The notes: a model not told the origin generated them from the sequence alone. 33,410 bases of DNA from Candidatus Lustribacter telmatis (GCA_003164045.1 PLRU01000052.1:19419-52828); one strand, 5' to 3'; counted from the stretch's first letter, positions 15,525 to 23,890 are shown. Program-made: numbers and translations.

Positions 15525-16571
15525 ATGCTCATTACGTCGCCAGCCGACTGGCGGGCCGCCGATTTAGCCGCGGACACGGACTGGATCGCGCGCTTCACCT
15601 CCACCGACTGCGCCGAGATCGATGCCGCGCTGCGCACGGCGCAGGCCCGCGGCGCAACCCTCGAAGCGCTAACCCGTGAGGACTTCCCGCTGCCCAACGT
15701 GGCCGCTCGCATCGCCGGCGTGCGCGATCAGATCGAGAACGGACGCGGAATCTGCGTCTTGCGCGGCTTGCCGACCGGTCCGTACACCAAAGATGAGTTG
15801 CGCCTGATCTACTGGGGCCTCGGGCGGCACATCGGGACGGCGGTTTCGCAGAGCAAAGACGGAGATCTCCTTGGCGACGTGCGCAATTTCGGCGCCGACG
15901 TGTTTGGGGCCGAGGGCCGCGGCTACAAGAGCAAACAGCAACTCTCGTTTCATACCGACTCGTGCGACGTCGTTGCGCTCATGGTGCTGCGCGTCGCGAT
16001 GTCGGGCGGCATCAGCATGATCGCAAGCTCCGTCGCCGTGCACAACGAGATGGTACGGCGGCGGCCCGATCTTGTTGCGGCGCTCTACGAGCCCGTCGCC
16101 TGGAGTTGGCAGGGGCAAGAGCCGCCGGGCGAACCCGGCTGGTATATGCAACCGGTATTCAACTTTTTCAACGGCAAGTTCTCGTGCCGTTACGTGCGCG
16201 CGCACATTCGTAACGGCGAGCGCTTCAGCGATGCGCCGCGCCTGACGGAGGCCCAGGTTGAAGCGCTGGACCTGCTCGATGAGATCGCCTGGCGTGAGGA
16301 CGTGCACCTCTCGATGCATTTCGAACCGGGGGACATCCAGATCTTGTGCAACCACACCTGCATGCACTCGCGCACGGCATTTGAGGATTACCCCGAAGAC
16401 GACCGCCGCCGGCATCTGTTGCGCATGTGGCTAGCCGTGCCGAACAGCCGCGCGCTCAGTCCGCTGATGTCGACGATCTACCAGGATACCTCACCCGGCG
16501 CCGTGCGCGGCGGCTTCCCCTCGCGCAGCGGCGCGCATCACTACCAAACGCTCGGCGCGCTGGCGGACTGA
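15525..16571 (+). CDS. TauD/TfdA-family Fe(II)/2-oxoglutarate dioxygenase
   Basis: A 348-residue member of the TauD/TfdA superfamily, which uses Fe(II), O2 and 2-oxoglutarate to hydroxylate substrates such as taurine, alkylsulfates, phenoxyacetates or carnitine precursors. The iron triad is visible: H143 and D145 in SFHTDSCD, and the distal His in CNHTCMHSRTAFED (H281 most likely). R300 in HLLRMW is placed to hold the 2-oxoglutarate carboxylate. It is the first gene of the unit; the TGA shares a base with the ATG of the serine hydrolase (TGATG). It is cytoplasmic. The wording is not that of true TauD, so taurine is not implied. Membership in one operon with an importer suggests it attacks the imported compound first (inference). 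Confidence 0.9.
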   Translation: MLITSPADWRAADLAADTDWIARFTSTDCAEIDAALRTAQARGATLEALTREDFPLPNVAARIAGVRDQIENGRGICVLRGLPTGPYTKDELRLIYWGLGRHIGTAVSQSKDGDLLGDVRNFGADVFGAEGRGYKSKQQLSFHTDSCDVVALMVLRVAMSGGISMIASSVAVHNEMVRRRPDLVAALYEPVAWSWQGQEPPGEPGWYMQPVFNFFNGKFSCRYVRAHIRNGERFSDAPRLTEAQVEALDLLDEIAWREDVHLSMHFEPGDIQILCNHTCMHSRTAFEDYPEDDRRRHLLRMWLAVPNSRALSPLMSTIYQDTSPGAVRGGFPSRSGAHHYQTLGALAD

Positions 16572-17725
16572 TGCAGTATCTCCGGCACGACGTCGATGGT
16601 CCCGAACGCGCCTACCCGATCGAGGGGTACTGCGCGCCGCAGTTTGCCGAAGTCGCGCAGCGCTTCGCCGATAATTTTTCCGCCGGGCTTGAAGTTGGAG
16701 CGAGCCTCGCCGTAACGCATCGCGGTCTGCTCGTCGTCGACCTTTGGGGCGGCTACGCCGATGCGACGTTTACGCGCCGCTGGCGTCACGATACGATCGT
16801 AACGATGATGTCGGTTTCAAAGGCGATCTCCGCGATCGTCCTCTTTTTGCTCGTCGAACGCGAACTCATCGATCCGCAAGCGCCGGTCGCGCGATATTGG
16901 CCCGAGTTCGCCGCCGGCGGCAAATCCGATCTCTCGCTCGGTCACGTGCTCGATCACCGCGCCGGCTTGCCCTGGATTTCCGAGACGCTGCCGCGCGGTG
17001 CGGCCTACGATGCGCGCGCCATGGCGGCGGCGCTGGCGCGTCAGGCTCCGCTGTTCCGGCCCGGCGACGACCCGGCATATCACGTGCTCACGCAAGGTTA
17101 CATCATCGCCGAGATCGTGCGGCGCGTAACGGGTGAGTCGCTCGGAACCTTCTTCCGGCGTGAAATCGCCGAACCGCTGCACATCGATTACCACATCGGG
17201 CTCGGACCGAGCGAACTCGCGCGGTGCGCCGATTTCATTTTGCCGCCCGAAGCCGGTATACGCAAAGGGCTCGAACATCCCGACACGCCCGACGGCATGT
17301 ACTGGAAAGAGCTTGCCGAGGGTGAGGACTTCAACTCGACGGCCTTCCGGACCGCAGAAATCCCGTCGGCGAACGGACACGGCAACGCGCGCGCCGTAGC
17401 GCTGCTTTACGGCAGCCTCGCGGGCGTGCTGCTGCCCGAAACGATCGAGCAGTTACGGGCCGAGCGCCACCACATCGTCGATCGTATCCGGCCGCGGCAC
17501 TATCATCAAGCATCGGGCGTCGTGCGCAACTCGCCGCCGGTTGCCTACATGGGTCCCAATCCGGGAGCGTTCGGGCATCAAGGCGCGGGCGGAGCGATCG
17601 GTTTCGGCGATCCGGAAAATGCGATCGGATTCGGCTACGGCATGAACCTCTATGCACCCAGCGGCGAAGCGGAACGGCGCGCGCCGCTGATCGACGCAAC
17701 CTACGCAGCGCTGAACGAACGGTGA
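16571..17725 (+). CDS. Serine hydrolase, beta-lactamase/EstB family
   Basis: A 384-residue class C beta-lactamase-like hydrolase without signal peptide, so probably a cytoplasmic esterase or amidase rather than a resistance enzyme. The catalytic S-x-x-K is SVSK (S81, K84) in TMMSVSKAIS, followed by the second-site Tyr in PAYHVLTQGY (Y170) and a C-terminal FGHQGAGGAIGF block that takes the place of the KTG triad, as in EstB-type esterases. The frame is open further upstream, but the ATG at 16571 overlaps the preceding stop by one base and gives the normal N-terminus. It is the second gene of the unit, between the dioxygenase and the iron-ADH-like gene, and overlaps both by one base. Probably it splits an ester or lactone in the pathway (inference). 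Confidence 0.9.
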   Translation: MQYLRHDVDGPERAYPIEGYCAPQFAEVAQRFADNFSAGLEVGASLAVTHRGLLVVDLWGGYADATFTRRWRHDTIVTMMSVSKAISAIVLFLLVERELIDPQAPVARYWPEFAAGGKSDLSLGHVLDHRAGLPWISETLPRGAAYDARAMAAALARQAPLFRPGDDPAYHVLTQGYIIAEIVRRVTGESLGTFFRREIAEPLHIDYHIGLGPSELARCADFILPPEAGIRKGLEHPDTPDGMYWKELAEGEDFNSTAFRTAEIPSANGHGNARAVALLYGSLAGVLLPETIEQLRAERHHIVDRIRPRHYHQASGVVRNSPPVAYMGPNPGAFGHQGAGGAIGFGDPENAIGFGYGMNLYAPSGEAERRAPLIDATYAALNER

Positions 17726-18873
17726 TGACCGTCATCAGCAACGCCGATGCCGTCGTGCTCAAGTCGTGGCCGAAGGAACTGCACTTCGAACGCGGCGGGG
17801 TGCATCGTTTGGGCCTGCTGCTCAAGCGTCTCGGCGCACGCCGCGCGCTCGTGATTACCGGCAAAACCATCGCCGGCGGCAGCATCGGTGCCGACGTGCG
17901 CGCGGCGCTCGGCGGCGGGTTGGCGGCGCTGTACGACGGCGTTCTGCCGCACACGCCGTTGGCCACGGTCGAAGCGGCGGCGGAACTCTACGCGAACAGC
18001 GGCGCGGATGCGTTGATCAGCGTGGGCGGCGGCAGTGCGACCGATACCGCCAAAGCCGTCGCCGTTCGTTTGGCCGGCGACGTGAACGCGTTCCGGCTCG
18101 ATCTCGGCGCACCGCGCAGGGCGCTGCCCGCCTCAACGCCGCCGCACCTTGCGGTGCCGACGATCACGGGCGCCGGCAACGTGCTGCTGCCGACGGCGGG
18201 CATCCTCGATCCGGCAACGCGCGTGAAGATGCTCTTCGACGATACGCTGCTGATCCCGCAATTGAGCCTGCTCGATGCCAAACTGCTCGTGCACTGCGGA
18301 CCCGAGCTGACCTCGGTAACCGGCATCCGTTCGATCGTCGGCTGCGTTGAAGCGCTGATTTCGCGCCGCCGCAATCCGTTTTCCACCACGCTGGCGCTCG
18401 AGGCGATCCGCTTGATGCGCGAATCGCTCGCCCAGACCGCGCGGGATCCACGCGACGTCGATGCGCGCGAACGGTCGCTTTATTCGGCGGTGATGGGGAC
18501 GATCGCGACGGGTAACGCCGGCGTAACCGGCGCGCACGCGTTCGGTCTGATCGCCGGGGGCCGCTATGGCTCCGCGCACGGCGTGCCGCACGCGATCGTG
18601 CTGCCTGCAGTCATGCGCGCATTCTCGCCCGTCCTCGCGCCGCATGCCGCCGCGCTGAACCTTGCTCTCGCCGCCGACGCGCAACCGGCGGCGGATGCGT
18701 TCGAGCGGCTCGTACGGGAGGCGGGGATGGCCACGCGTCTGCGCGACATCGGCATTCCGCGCGCCGATCTAGCGGATCTCGCCGCCCAAACGGCGACGCT
18801 GCCGATGATGCAGAACGCTCCCCGGGCCGTCGATGCGGCCGAGATTCACTCATGGCTCGAAGCCGTCTGGTAA
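17725..18873 (+). CDS. Iron-containing alcohol dehydrogenase / maleylacetate reductase-like protein
   Basis: A 382-residue protein of the iron-ADH fold. The dinucleotide-binding GGGSATDTAKAVAV (101-114) is intact, and PxTP-type and HGVPHAIVLP blocks place it near maleylacetate reductases. The metal site looks altered: where relatives have TGxDAxxHAxEA (or TGINAIAHA), this protein has TGIRSIVGCVEA, giving Arg202 and Gly206 at two ligand positions; in the third block, GAHAFGLIAGG has Leu275 where the ligand His is expected. H285 in SAHGVPHA remains. It may work without metal, as reported for some maleylacetate reductases, or do something else. The ATG at 17725 overlaps the upstream stop by one base. 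Third gene of the unit; 16 bp before the SBP gene. Confidence 0.85.
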   Translation: MTVISNADAVVLKSWPKELHFERGGVHRLGLLLKRLGARRALVITGKTIAGGSIGADVRAALGGGLAALYDGVLPHTPLATVEAAAELYANSGADALISVGGGSATDTAKAVAVRLAGDVNAFRLDLGAPRRALPASTPPHLAVPTITGAGNVLLPTAGILDPATRVKMLFDDTLLIPQLSLLDAKLLVHCGPELTSVTGIRSIVGCVEALISRRRNPFSTTLALEAIRLMRESLAQTARDPRDVDARERSLYSAVMGTIATGNAGVTGAHAFGLIAGGRYGSAHGVPHAIVLPAVMRAFSPVLAPHAAALNLALAADAQPAADAFERLVREAGMATRLRDIGIPRADLADLAAQTATLPMMQNAPRAVDAAEIHSWLEAVW

Positions 18874-18889
18874 GAAAGCGAGGCCCGGA

Positions 18890-19858
18890 ATGTTGAAGCG
18901 ATGGTTGGCGGCGGCGGCGGCGGTTCTCGCGATCGCCGGTGGAACGGTGCGCCTCGCCTCGGCCGACGATCACATCCGCGTATCGAACGCCGCGCCCGCA
19001 TCGGCATTCTTTGCCGCGCTCTACCTCGGCATCGACAAGGGCATTTTCAAGAAGTATCAGCTCGACGTCGAGCCGATCGACATCTTCGGCCCCGCCAAGT
19101 CGCAAGAGGCCATGACCGCCGGTAGCGTGGATTTCGAATTGGGATCCGGCAGCGAACTCATTTACGTGGCCAAAGGCGTGAAAGAACTCGCGGTCGCCTC
19201 GATCGTCGGGCCGCCGACGTTGGTCGATCTCGTCGTACGCAAGGATGGTCCGATCAAAACGGTGGCCGATCTCAAAGGCAAGACGATCAGCATCATCTCG
19301 GTCGGATCGCTGACCGAGTGGCTCGCCCGCGAACTCTCGCGACGCCAAGGCTGGGGCAGCGACGGCATCAAGGTGCAAGCCGTCGGCTCGGCCGCAGCGC
19401 AGAGCGCGATGCTGCAAACGGGCCAAGTCGATGCCTCGATCATCGAAATCTCATCAGCGCGCATTCTCGCCGATAAGGGCGAAGCGCGCCGCCTCATTTC
19501 AGGGCGCGATATCGCACCGAACTTTATAACGCACGCGATTTACGCGAGCAAAGCGATGATCGATACCAAACCCGATGTCGTCAAACGTTTCCTCGCCGCT
19601 TGGTTCGAAACGCAAACGTATATGAAGACGCATAAGGCCGACGGCGTCGCGATCATCGTGAAGCGCCTGCAGATTCCGGATGCGGTCGCGGCTTCGGACT
19701 ACGATACGCTGATGCCCGATTTCTCCAAAGACGGCAAGTTCTCGCCGGCCGCCCTCAAGGTGCTATCGCAATCGTTCGTGCAAATGGGCACGCTGCCGAG
19801 CGAACCGGATATGTCGAAACTCTATACCGAAGCGTTTCTGCCGCCCCCGGGCAAGTAG
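18890..19858 (+). CDS. ABC transporter substrate-binding protein, NMT1/TauA-like (SBP 6)
   Basis: A 322-residue periplasmic binding protein and the only SBP in the window encoded with a full translocator. The ATG at 18890 has GCGAGG upstream and yields a signal peptide of about 25 residues (ending ASA-D). Marks: AALYLGIDKGIFKKYQLDVEPI, GSVDFELGSGSE, VADLKGKTISI, GQVDASIIEIS and a late KPDVVKRFLAAWFETQTYMK helix. It differs from SBPs 1-5: no WIDxxGG block and no LIW C-terminus (it ends LPPPGK). It is followed after 6 bp by the ATPase gene, then two permeases, making this the cognate receptor. The ligand is presumably the substrate of the co-encoded dioxygenase and hydrolase (inference). Confidence 0.93.
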   Translation: MLKRWLAAAAAVLAIAGGTVRLASADDHIRVSNAAPASAFFAALYLGIDKGIFKKYQLDVEPIDIFGPAKSQEAMTAGSVDFELGSGSELIYVAKGVKELAVASIVGPPTLVDLVVRKDGPIKTVADLKGKTISIISVGSLTEWLARELSRRQGWGSDGIKVQAVGSAAAQSAMLQTGQVDASIIEISSARILADKGEARRLISGRDIAPNFITHAIYASKAMIDTKPDVVKRFLAAWFETQTYMKTHKADGVAIIVKRLQIPDAVAASDYDTLMPDFSKDGKFSPAALKVLSQSFVQMGTLPSEPDMSKLYTEAFLPPPGK

Positions 19859-19864
19859 CGCGCG

Positions 19865-20662
19865 ATGCAGGGCATCAGCATTCGCGGCGTCTCGCAGGCG
19901 TTCGGTGCGGCCGGCGACGCGCGTCGCGTCGTTGCGCTTGAAGATGCGACCCTCGATATTCCGGCCGGCGAACTCGTGTGCCTGATCGGGCCCAGCGGTT
20001 GCGGAAAGAGCTCGCTGCTCGACATCATCGCGGGACTCGCGAAGCCCGTCGCCGGCAGCGTGACGATCGACGGCGAGCCGGTGCGCGGACCGCTGCCCAA
20101 ACGCGTGGGCTTCGTGTTTCAGGAAAACGCGCTCTTTCCGTGGCTCAGCGTCTACGACAACATCGTGGCCGGACTGACGTTTCAGGGTGTGCCGAAAGAC
20201 GAACGCCGCGGACGCGCGGACGAGGCGCTTGCCGCCGTCGGCCTGGAGGCGTTCCGGAATCACTACCCGCGCCAACTTTCCGGCGGTATGAAGCAACGCG
20301 CGCAGCTCGCGCGGGCGTTGAGCTTGCAAACCGAAATCTTGTTGATGGACGAGCCGTTTGCCGCGCTCGACGAGCAGACGCGGCTCGTGCTCGGCGAAGA
20401 CCTCTCCGTCCAGCTGGCCAAGACGCGCAAGACGATCGTTTTCGTGACGCATAGCTTGGTCGAAGCCGTGTTTCTAGCCGACCGCATCGCGGTGTTCACG
20501 GCGAGGCCGGGCCGGATCAAGACGATCCTTACCGTCGATGAGCCGCATCCGCGTGCGCCGGGCTTTATGACGTCGGCAAAATTAACCGGCTTGCGCAACG
20601 CGCTCTACGAACTCTTACACGACGAAGTGCGTCGCGCGATGGAGACGGGAGCGGGGGTCTGA
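19865..20662 (+). CDS. ABC transporter ATP-binding protein, NitT/TauT type
   Basis: A 265-residue ATPase of the SsuB/TauB/NrtD group, the motor of the importer. All motifs are intact: Walker A GPSGCGKSS (42-50), Q-loop at Q86 in VFQENALFPW, signature LSGGM (138-142), Walker B ILLMDE (158-163) and the switch His in VTHS (H196). The Q-loop wording with LFPWLSVYDNI is typical of nitrate/sulfonate/taurine-type importers. It is the only ABC ATPase in the window. It lies 6 bp after SBP 6 and directly before the first permease, whose start overlaps or closely follows its stop. It should act at the inner face of the cytoplasmic membrane as a homodimer. Confidence 0.95.
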   Translation: MQGISIRGVSQAFGAAGDARRVVALEDATLDIPAGELVCLIGPSGCGKSSLLDIIAGLAKPVAGSVTIDGEPVRGPLPKRVGFVFQENALFPWLSVYDNIVAGLTFQGVPKDERRGRADEALAAVGLEAFRNHYPRQLSGGMKQRAQLARALSLQTEILLMDEPFAALDEQTRLVLGEDLSVQLAKTRKTIVFVTHSLVEAVFLADRIAVFTARPGRIKTILTVDEPHPRAPGFMTSAKLTGLRNALYELLHDEVRRAMETGAGV

Positions 20663-20691
20663 CGCTCTCGCGCAGCACGCGCCAACGGCTC

Positions 20692-21423
20692 GTGCAGATC
20701 GCCTGCATCGCCGTGGTGTTCGGCGGCTGGCAGATCGGCAGCACGACGGGCGCTCTCGATCCGTTGATTCTGCCGCCGCTCTCGGCAATCGCCGTGCAAC
20801 TCGGTGCCGTCCTTCGCGCGGGATCGGCGTGGGCGGCAGCCGGCGTCACGCTGGCCGAACTCGCACTTGCGTTCGCGCTCGCGGCCGCCGCCGGTTTGCT
20901 CGCAGGCTTCGCCATCAGCCGGTCAGCGTTTGTCGTGCGCGTGTTCGACCCGCTGATCGCCGGGTTGTATGCCGTACCGACGATCCTGCTCTTCCCACTC
21001 TACCTGCTCTTCTTCGGCATCGGACCGCCGTCAAAAATCGCCCTCGGTACGACGATGGCGTTCTTCCCCATCGTGCTCAGCACGATCGCGGGCTTCTCGC
21101 AAGTGAAGCGGGTTCACATCGCGGCCGCGCAATCGATGGGCGCATCGGCGCCGCAGCTCTTCTGGCACGTGCTCGTCCCCGACGCCTTTCCGGTCGTCAT
21201 CGCAGGCTTGCGCATGGGCCTCGTGCTCGGATTTCTGGCGATTCTCGGCGGCGAAACGATCACGTCGAACGCCGGCCTCGGCCACGAAATCGTCACGATG
21301 GCCGAAAGCCTCGAACCGGCGAAGATGTTCGCATACATCGTCGTGGCCGTCGCCCTCGCTTCGGTCCTCAACGCGCTGACATCGTATGTTGAGATGCGCG
21401 GACGGCGGCACGAGAGCGCATGA
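20692..21423 (+). CDS. ABC transporter permease 1, NitT/TauT type
   Basis: A 243-residue inner-membrane permease of the SsuC/TauC family with five to six hydrophobic segments. The coupling-helix EAA-like loop is VHIAAAQSMGASAPQLFWHVLVPDAFP (conserved G and LVP), which docks on the ATPase. Start choice is open: GTG at 20692 begins at the edge of the first helix, while the frame also contains CTG at 20659 overlapping the ATPase stop, which would add the basic residues TLSRSTRQRL usual before this helix. Its stop overlaps the start of permease 2 (ATGA). Two distinct permease genes are unusual, since most importers of this family use one permease twice. Confidence 0.92.
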   Translation: MQIACIAVVFGGWQIGSTTGALDPLILPPLSAIAVQLGAVLRAGSAWAAAGVTLAELALAFALAAAAGLLAGFAISRSAFVVRVFDPLIAGLYAVPTILLFPLYLLFFGIGPPSKIALGTTMAFFPIVLSTIAGFSQVKRVHIAAAQSMGASAPQLFWHVLVPDAFPVVIAGLRMGLVLGFLAILGGETITSNAGLGHEIVTMAESLEPAKMFAYIVVAVALASVLNALTSYVEMRGRRHESA

Positions 21424-22175
21424 AACGCCATCCGTACGCCGTCCGTCTGGGTGTCATCGCCCTCCTCCTGATCGTCTGGGAAGTACTCGCACGCCGTTTC
21501 GGCAACCCGCTCTTCGTCGCGCCCCCGTCGGCGACGCTCGCGGCGACGGCGGCGCTCTTGAACGATCCGGCCGTCGTACAAGCGCTGCTTGCAGCACTGG
21601 GCGAGATTGCCGTCGCCTTTGCGATCGCGGTTGCGGCCGGTGTGCTCATCGCGCTGCCGCTCGGGCTGAGTTCGTTCTGGCGCGGTGCGATGCTGCCGCT
21701 CATCCTCGGCCTCTACGCAATCCCGCAGGTAACGGTGCTGCCGCTCTTCGTGCGCATCTTCGGCCTCGGACCGCCGACGAAGATTGCGTTCGGCGTGACG
21801 CACGGCATCTTCGTCGTTATCCTCACCGTCGTCGCGGCCGTGCGAACGGTCGACCCGATCCTCTTGCGCGCCGCCGCTTCGCTCGGCGCCACGCGCCGCC
21901 AGGTGATCTTCGATATCGTGTTGCCGAGCCTCGTTCCCAGCCTCTTCACCGGCATGCGGCTGGCGATGAGCGGCGTCTTACTCGGCGTCCTGCTTGCGGA
22001 GCTGTACGTATCGACAACCGGCATCGGCTTCTTCACCCAAGCGTTCACCAACGCGTTCGCACCGGCCAAGCTCTTCGGCCTCATCCTGTTGCTTGCGGCA
22101 ATCGCCATCGCACTCAACGAAGCGATGCGCGTGGCCGAGCGGCGTTTGGGCCGCTGGCGCGAAAACACGGCGTGA
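21420..22175 (+). CDS. ABC transporter permease 2, NitT/TauT type
   Basis: A 251-residue second SsuC/TauC-type permease. The EAA-like loop reads LLRAAASLGATRRQVIFDIVLPSLVPSL, with the conserved Gly and LP, and the membrane segments match permease 1 in order and spacing. The start overlaps the stop of permease 1 by 4 bp (ATGA), so both are made in step, as expected for a heterodimeric channel. The proteins are clearly different in sequence, so this is not a recent duplication. Its TGA shares a base with the ATG of the SDR at 22175. A heterodimer served by one ATPase homodimer is the simplest reading (inference). Confidence 0.93.
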   Translation: MKRHPYAVRLGVIALLLIVWEVLARRFGNPLFVAPPSATLAATAALLNDPAVVQALLAALGEIAVAFAIAVAAGVLIALPLGLSSFWRGAMLPLILGLYAIPQVTVLPLFVRIFGLGPPTKIAFGVTHGIFVVILTVVAAVRTVDPILLRAAASLGATRRQVIFDIVLPSLVPSLFTGMRLAMSGVLLGVLLAELYVSTTGIGFFTQAFTNAFAPAKLFGLILLLAAIAIALNEAMRVAERRLGRWRENTA

Positions 22176-22912
22176 TGCAGATCGATCTGAACGGCAAGAC
22201 CGCACTCGTCACCGGCGGCGCAAGCGGCATCGGGCGCGCGTGCGCTATCCTCCTCGCTGCGAACGGGGCGCGCGTCGCCGTCGCCGACCGCAACACCGGC
22301 GGGTCAGCCGCCGTGCAATGCGAGATCGGAGCGAGCGCTATCGCGATCGCCGTCGACATCGGCGAATCAGCGTCGGTCGATGAAATGGTCGCGCAAACGA
22401 TGGCGGCGTTCGGCCACATCGACATCCTCGTGCATTGCGCCGGAGTGTCACCGCGCCGCGCCGTCGTCGACATGAGCGATGAAGATTGGCGCGGCGTTAT
22501 GGCCGTCAACCTCGACGGCACCATGTTTACCACGCGCGCGGTCGCCCGCGTGATGATTCCGGCCGCGACCGGAACGATGATTCTCATCGCGTCCGACCGC
22601 GGACTCTTAGGGCAAGCCAACAAGTCCGCGTACGCGGCCTCAAAAGGCGGCGTCATCGCCTTCAACCGGAGCCTAGCGCTGGAACTCGCGCCGCACGGCA
22701 TCACCGTCAACGCCATCAACCCGGGCACGACGGACACGCCGCTCGTGCGCGCGCAGATGCCGCCCGAGTTATGGGAATCGCGACTGAAGACCGACCCGCT
22801 CGGCAAGATGAGCATGCCCGAAGACATCGCCGAGATGGTGCTGTTCCTAGCCGGCGCGGGCGGCCGTTTCATGACGGGTCAGCTGGTCACGACCCGCATG
22901 CGCTTCGGCTAG
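22175..22912 (+). CDS. Short-chain dehydrogenase/reductase (SDR), classical
   Basis: A 245-residue classical SDR, an NAD(P)-dependent oxidoreductase acting on hydroxyl or keto groups. The cofactor motif is TGGASGIG (13-20), the structural motif is HCAGVS (88-93), and the catalytic residues are S140, Y153 and K157 in SAYAASKGG. Asp37 at the end of the second strand (AVADRN) favours NAD over NADP. The end is unusual: the common GxxxxVDGG tail is replaced by GQLVTTRMRFG. It closes the eight-gene unit and overlaps the previous stop by one base; its 3' end overlaps the convergent SBP gene by 4 bp. It probably oxidises an alcohol produced in the pathway (inference). Confidence 0.92.
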   Translation: MQIDLNGKTALVTGGASGIGRACAILLAANGARVAVADRNTGGSAAVQCEIGASAIAIAVDIGESASVDEMVAQTMAAFGHIDILVHCAGVSPRRAVVDMSDEDWRGVMAVNLDGTMFTTRAVARVMIPAATGTMILIASDRGLLGQANKSAYAASKGGVIAFNRSLALELAPHGITVNAINPGTTDTPLVRAQMPPELWESRLKTDPLGKMSMPEDIAEMVLFLAGAGGRFMTGQLVTTRMRFG

Positions 22913-23832
22913 GGTGCGATCAGTTTCGCCGGATCGATCGGGTTGTTGATCATCTTCATCTGCCGCGCCATGTCGACGTAGAACTGCAAATCGCTCGGCG
23001 CGATCGCGAGGCTATACGTCGGGAACCGCGGCGAGCTGAAGTGCAGGTATTTGTTTTCGATGTCGCGCGCGCTATCGGGGTTCTTCTTGATGTAGTCGAT
23101 CGCTTCGGCCAGCGCCGCGCGGTACGCCTTGACGCCGTCCGGATGCTCTTTGGCCCACGCACCCGTGGACGCCCAGAACGTCGATATGCTGTTGGGGTTT
23201 ACATCGGTGTAGAAGTTTGCCGCGTTTTCCCCGACGCCGCTGGCGATGATGCGCGAGCGCACCGGCTCCATCACGACGACCGCATCGACGGTGCCGCCGC
23301 GCAGCACGTCGCCCATTTGCGCGACCGGAATCTCCACGATCGTCAGTTGATCGGGCGACACTTTGCGCTCGGTGAGCCAGCGGCGGAACATCGTGTCGTT
23401 GCCGGTTCCAAAACCCGGCACGCCCACTTTCTTGCCCTTGAGGTCGGCGGCCGAATGGATCCCGGAACCCGTTCGCGCAACGAGCGTGTTCGTTTCGTTG
23501 CCGCGAACGACGCGCGTGTTCCCCGCAATGATGATCAGGTCGAGACCGTTGTCGGCCGCCGAGAGCAGACTTGGCGGCGAGTTGAAGCCGATCTGAATCG
23601 AGTTCGAGAGCAGCGCCGCCGGAACGTTCGACGGGCCCGCTATGGCGACGAGCGTCACGTCGAGCCCGTGTTTGTCGAGATAGCCGCGATCCTTGGCGAC
23701 GAACACCGGGAGAACTTCCGCACCGATGCCGTAGCCGACGGTGATCTTCAGCGGATCCGCCGCGCCGGCCGGGCCGGCGCATACGAACAGCGCTGCAGTG
23801 AAAGCAATGCAAAGTGCGGCGATCCGTTTCAT
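22909..23832 (-). CDS. ABC transporter substrate-binding protein, NMT1/TauA-like (SBP 7)
   Basis: A 307-residue periplasmic binding protein. The ATG at 23832 gives a signal peptide of about 24 residues (MKRIAALCIAFTAAL..., ending AGA-A); the Cys at 18 is not in a lipobox. Marks: GYGIGAEVLPVFVAKDRGYLDKHGLDVTL, QIGFNSPPSLL, ADLKGKKVGVPGFGTGND, LRGGTVDAVVVMEPV and a late AYRAALAEAIDYIKKNPD helix. It belongs to neither the SBP 1-5 group nor to SBP 6 and is closer to general nitrate/sulfonate/taurine-type receptors. It is divergent from the EntA-like dehydrogenase (58-bp gap) and converges with the importer unit, overlapping it by 4 bp. No ATPase or permease of its own. Confidence 0.92.
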   Translation of the reverse strand: MKRIAALCIAFTAALFVCAGPAGAADPLKITVGYGIGAEVLPVFVAKDRGYLDKHGLDVTLVAIAGPSNVPAALLSNSIQIGFNSPPSLLSAADNGLDLIIIAGNTRVVRGNETNTLVARTGSGIHSAADLKGKKVGVPGFGTGNDTMFRRWLTERKVSPDQLTIVEIPVAQMGDVLRGGTVDAVVVMEPVRSRIIASGVGENAANFYTDVNPNSISTFWASTGAWAKEHPDGVKAYRAALAEAIDYIKKNPDSARDIENKYLHFSSPRFPTYSLAIAPSDLQFYVDMARQMKMINNPIDPAKLIAP

Positions 23833-23890
23833 AGGCTTCGACTTTCGCGCCGCGAACGGGTCCACCCCGCACGACCTCGGGGAGGGGCTA

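Noticed and set aside
16571..17725. Beta-lactamase resistance gene
   Set aside because: No signal peptide, no KTG motif and a catabolic operon context; EstB-type esterase is a better fit.
21386..22174. Upstream extension of the SDR frame across permease 2
   Set aside because: Permease 2 is a clear membrane protein in another frame; the SDR cofactor motif starts right after the ATG at 22175.
15525..22175. Taurine utilisation operon (tauABCD)
   Set aside because: Gene types are similar, but two permeases, an esterase, an iron-ADH-like protein and an SDR are not part of it, and the dioxygenase wording is not that of TauD.
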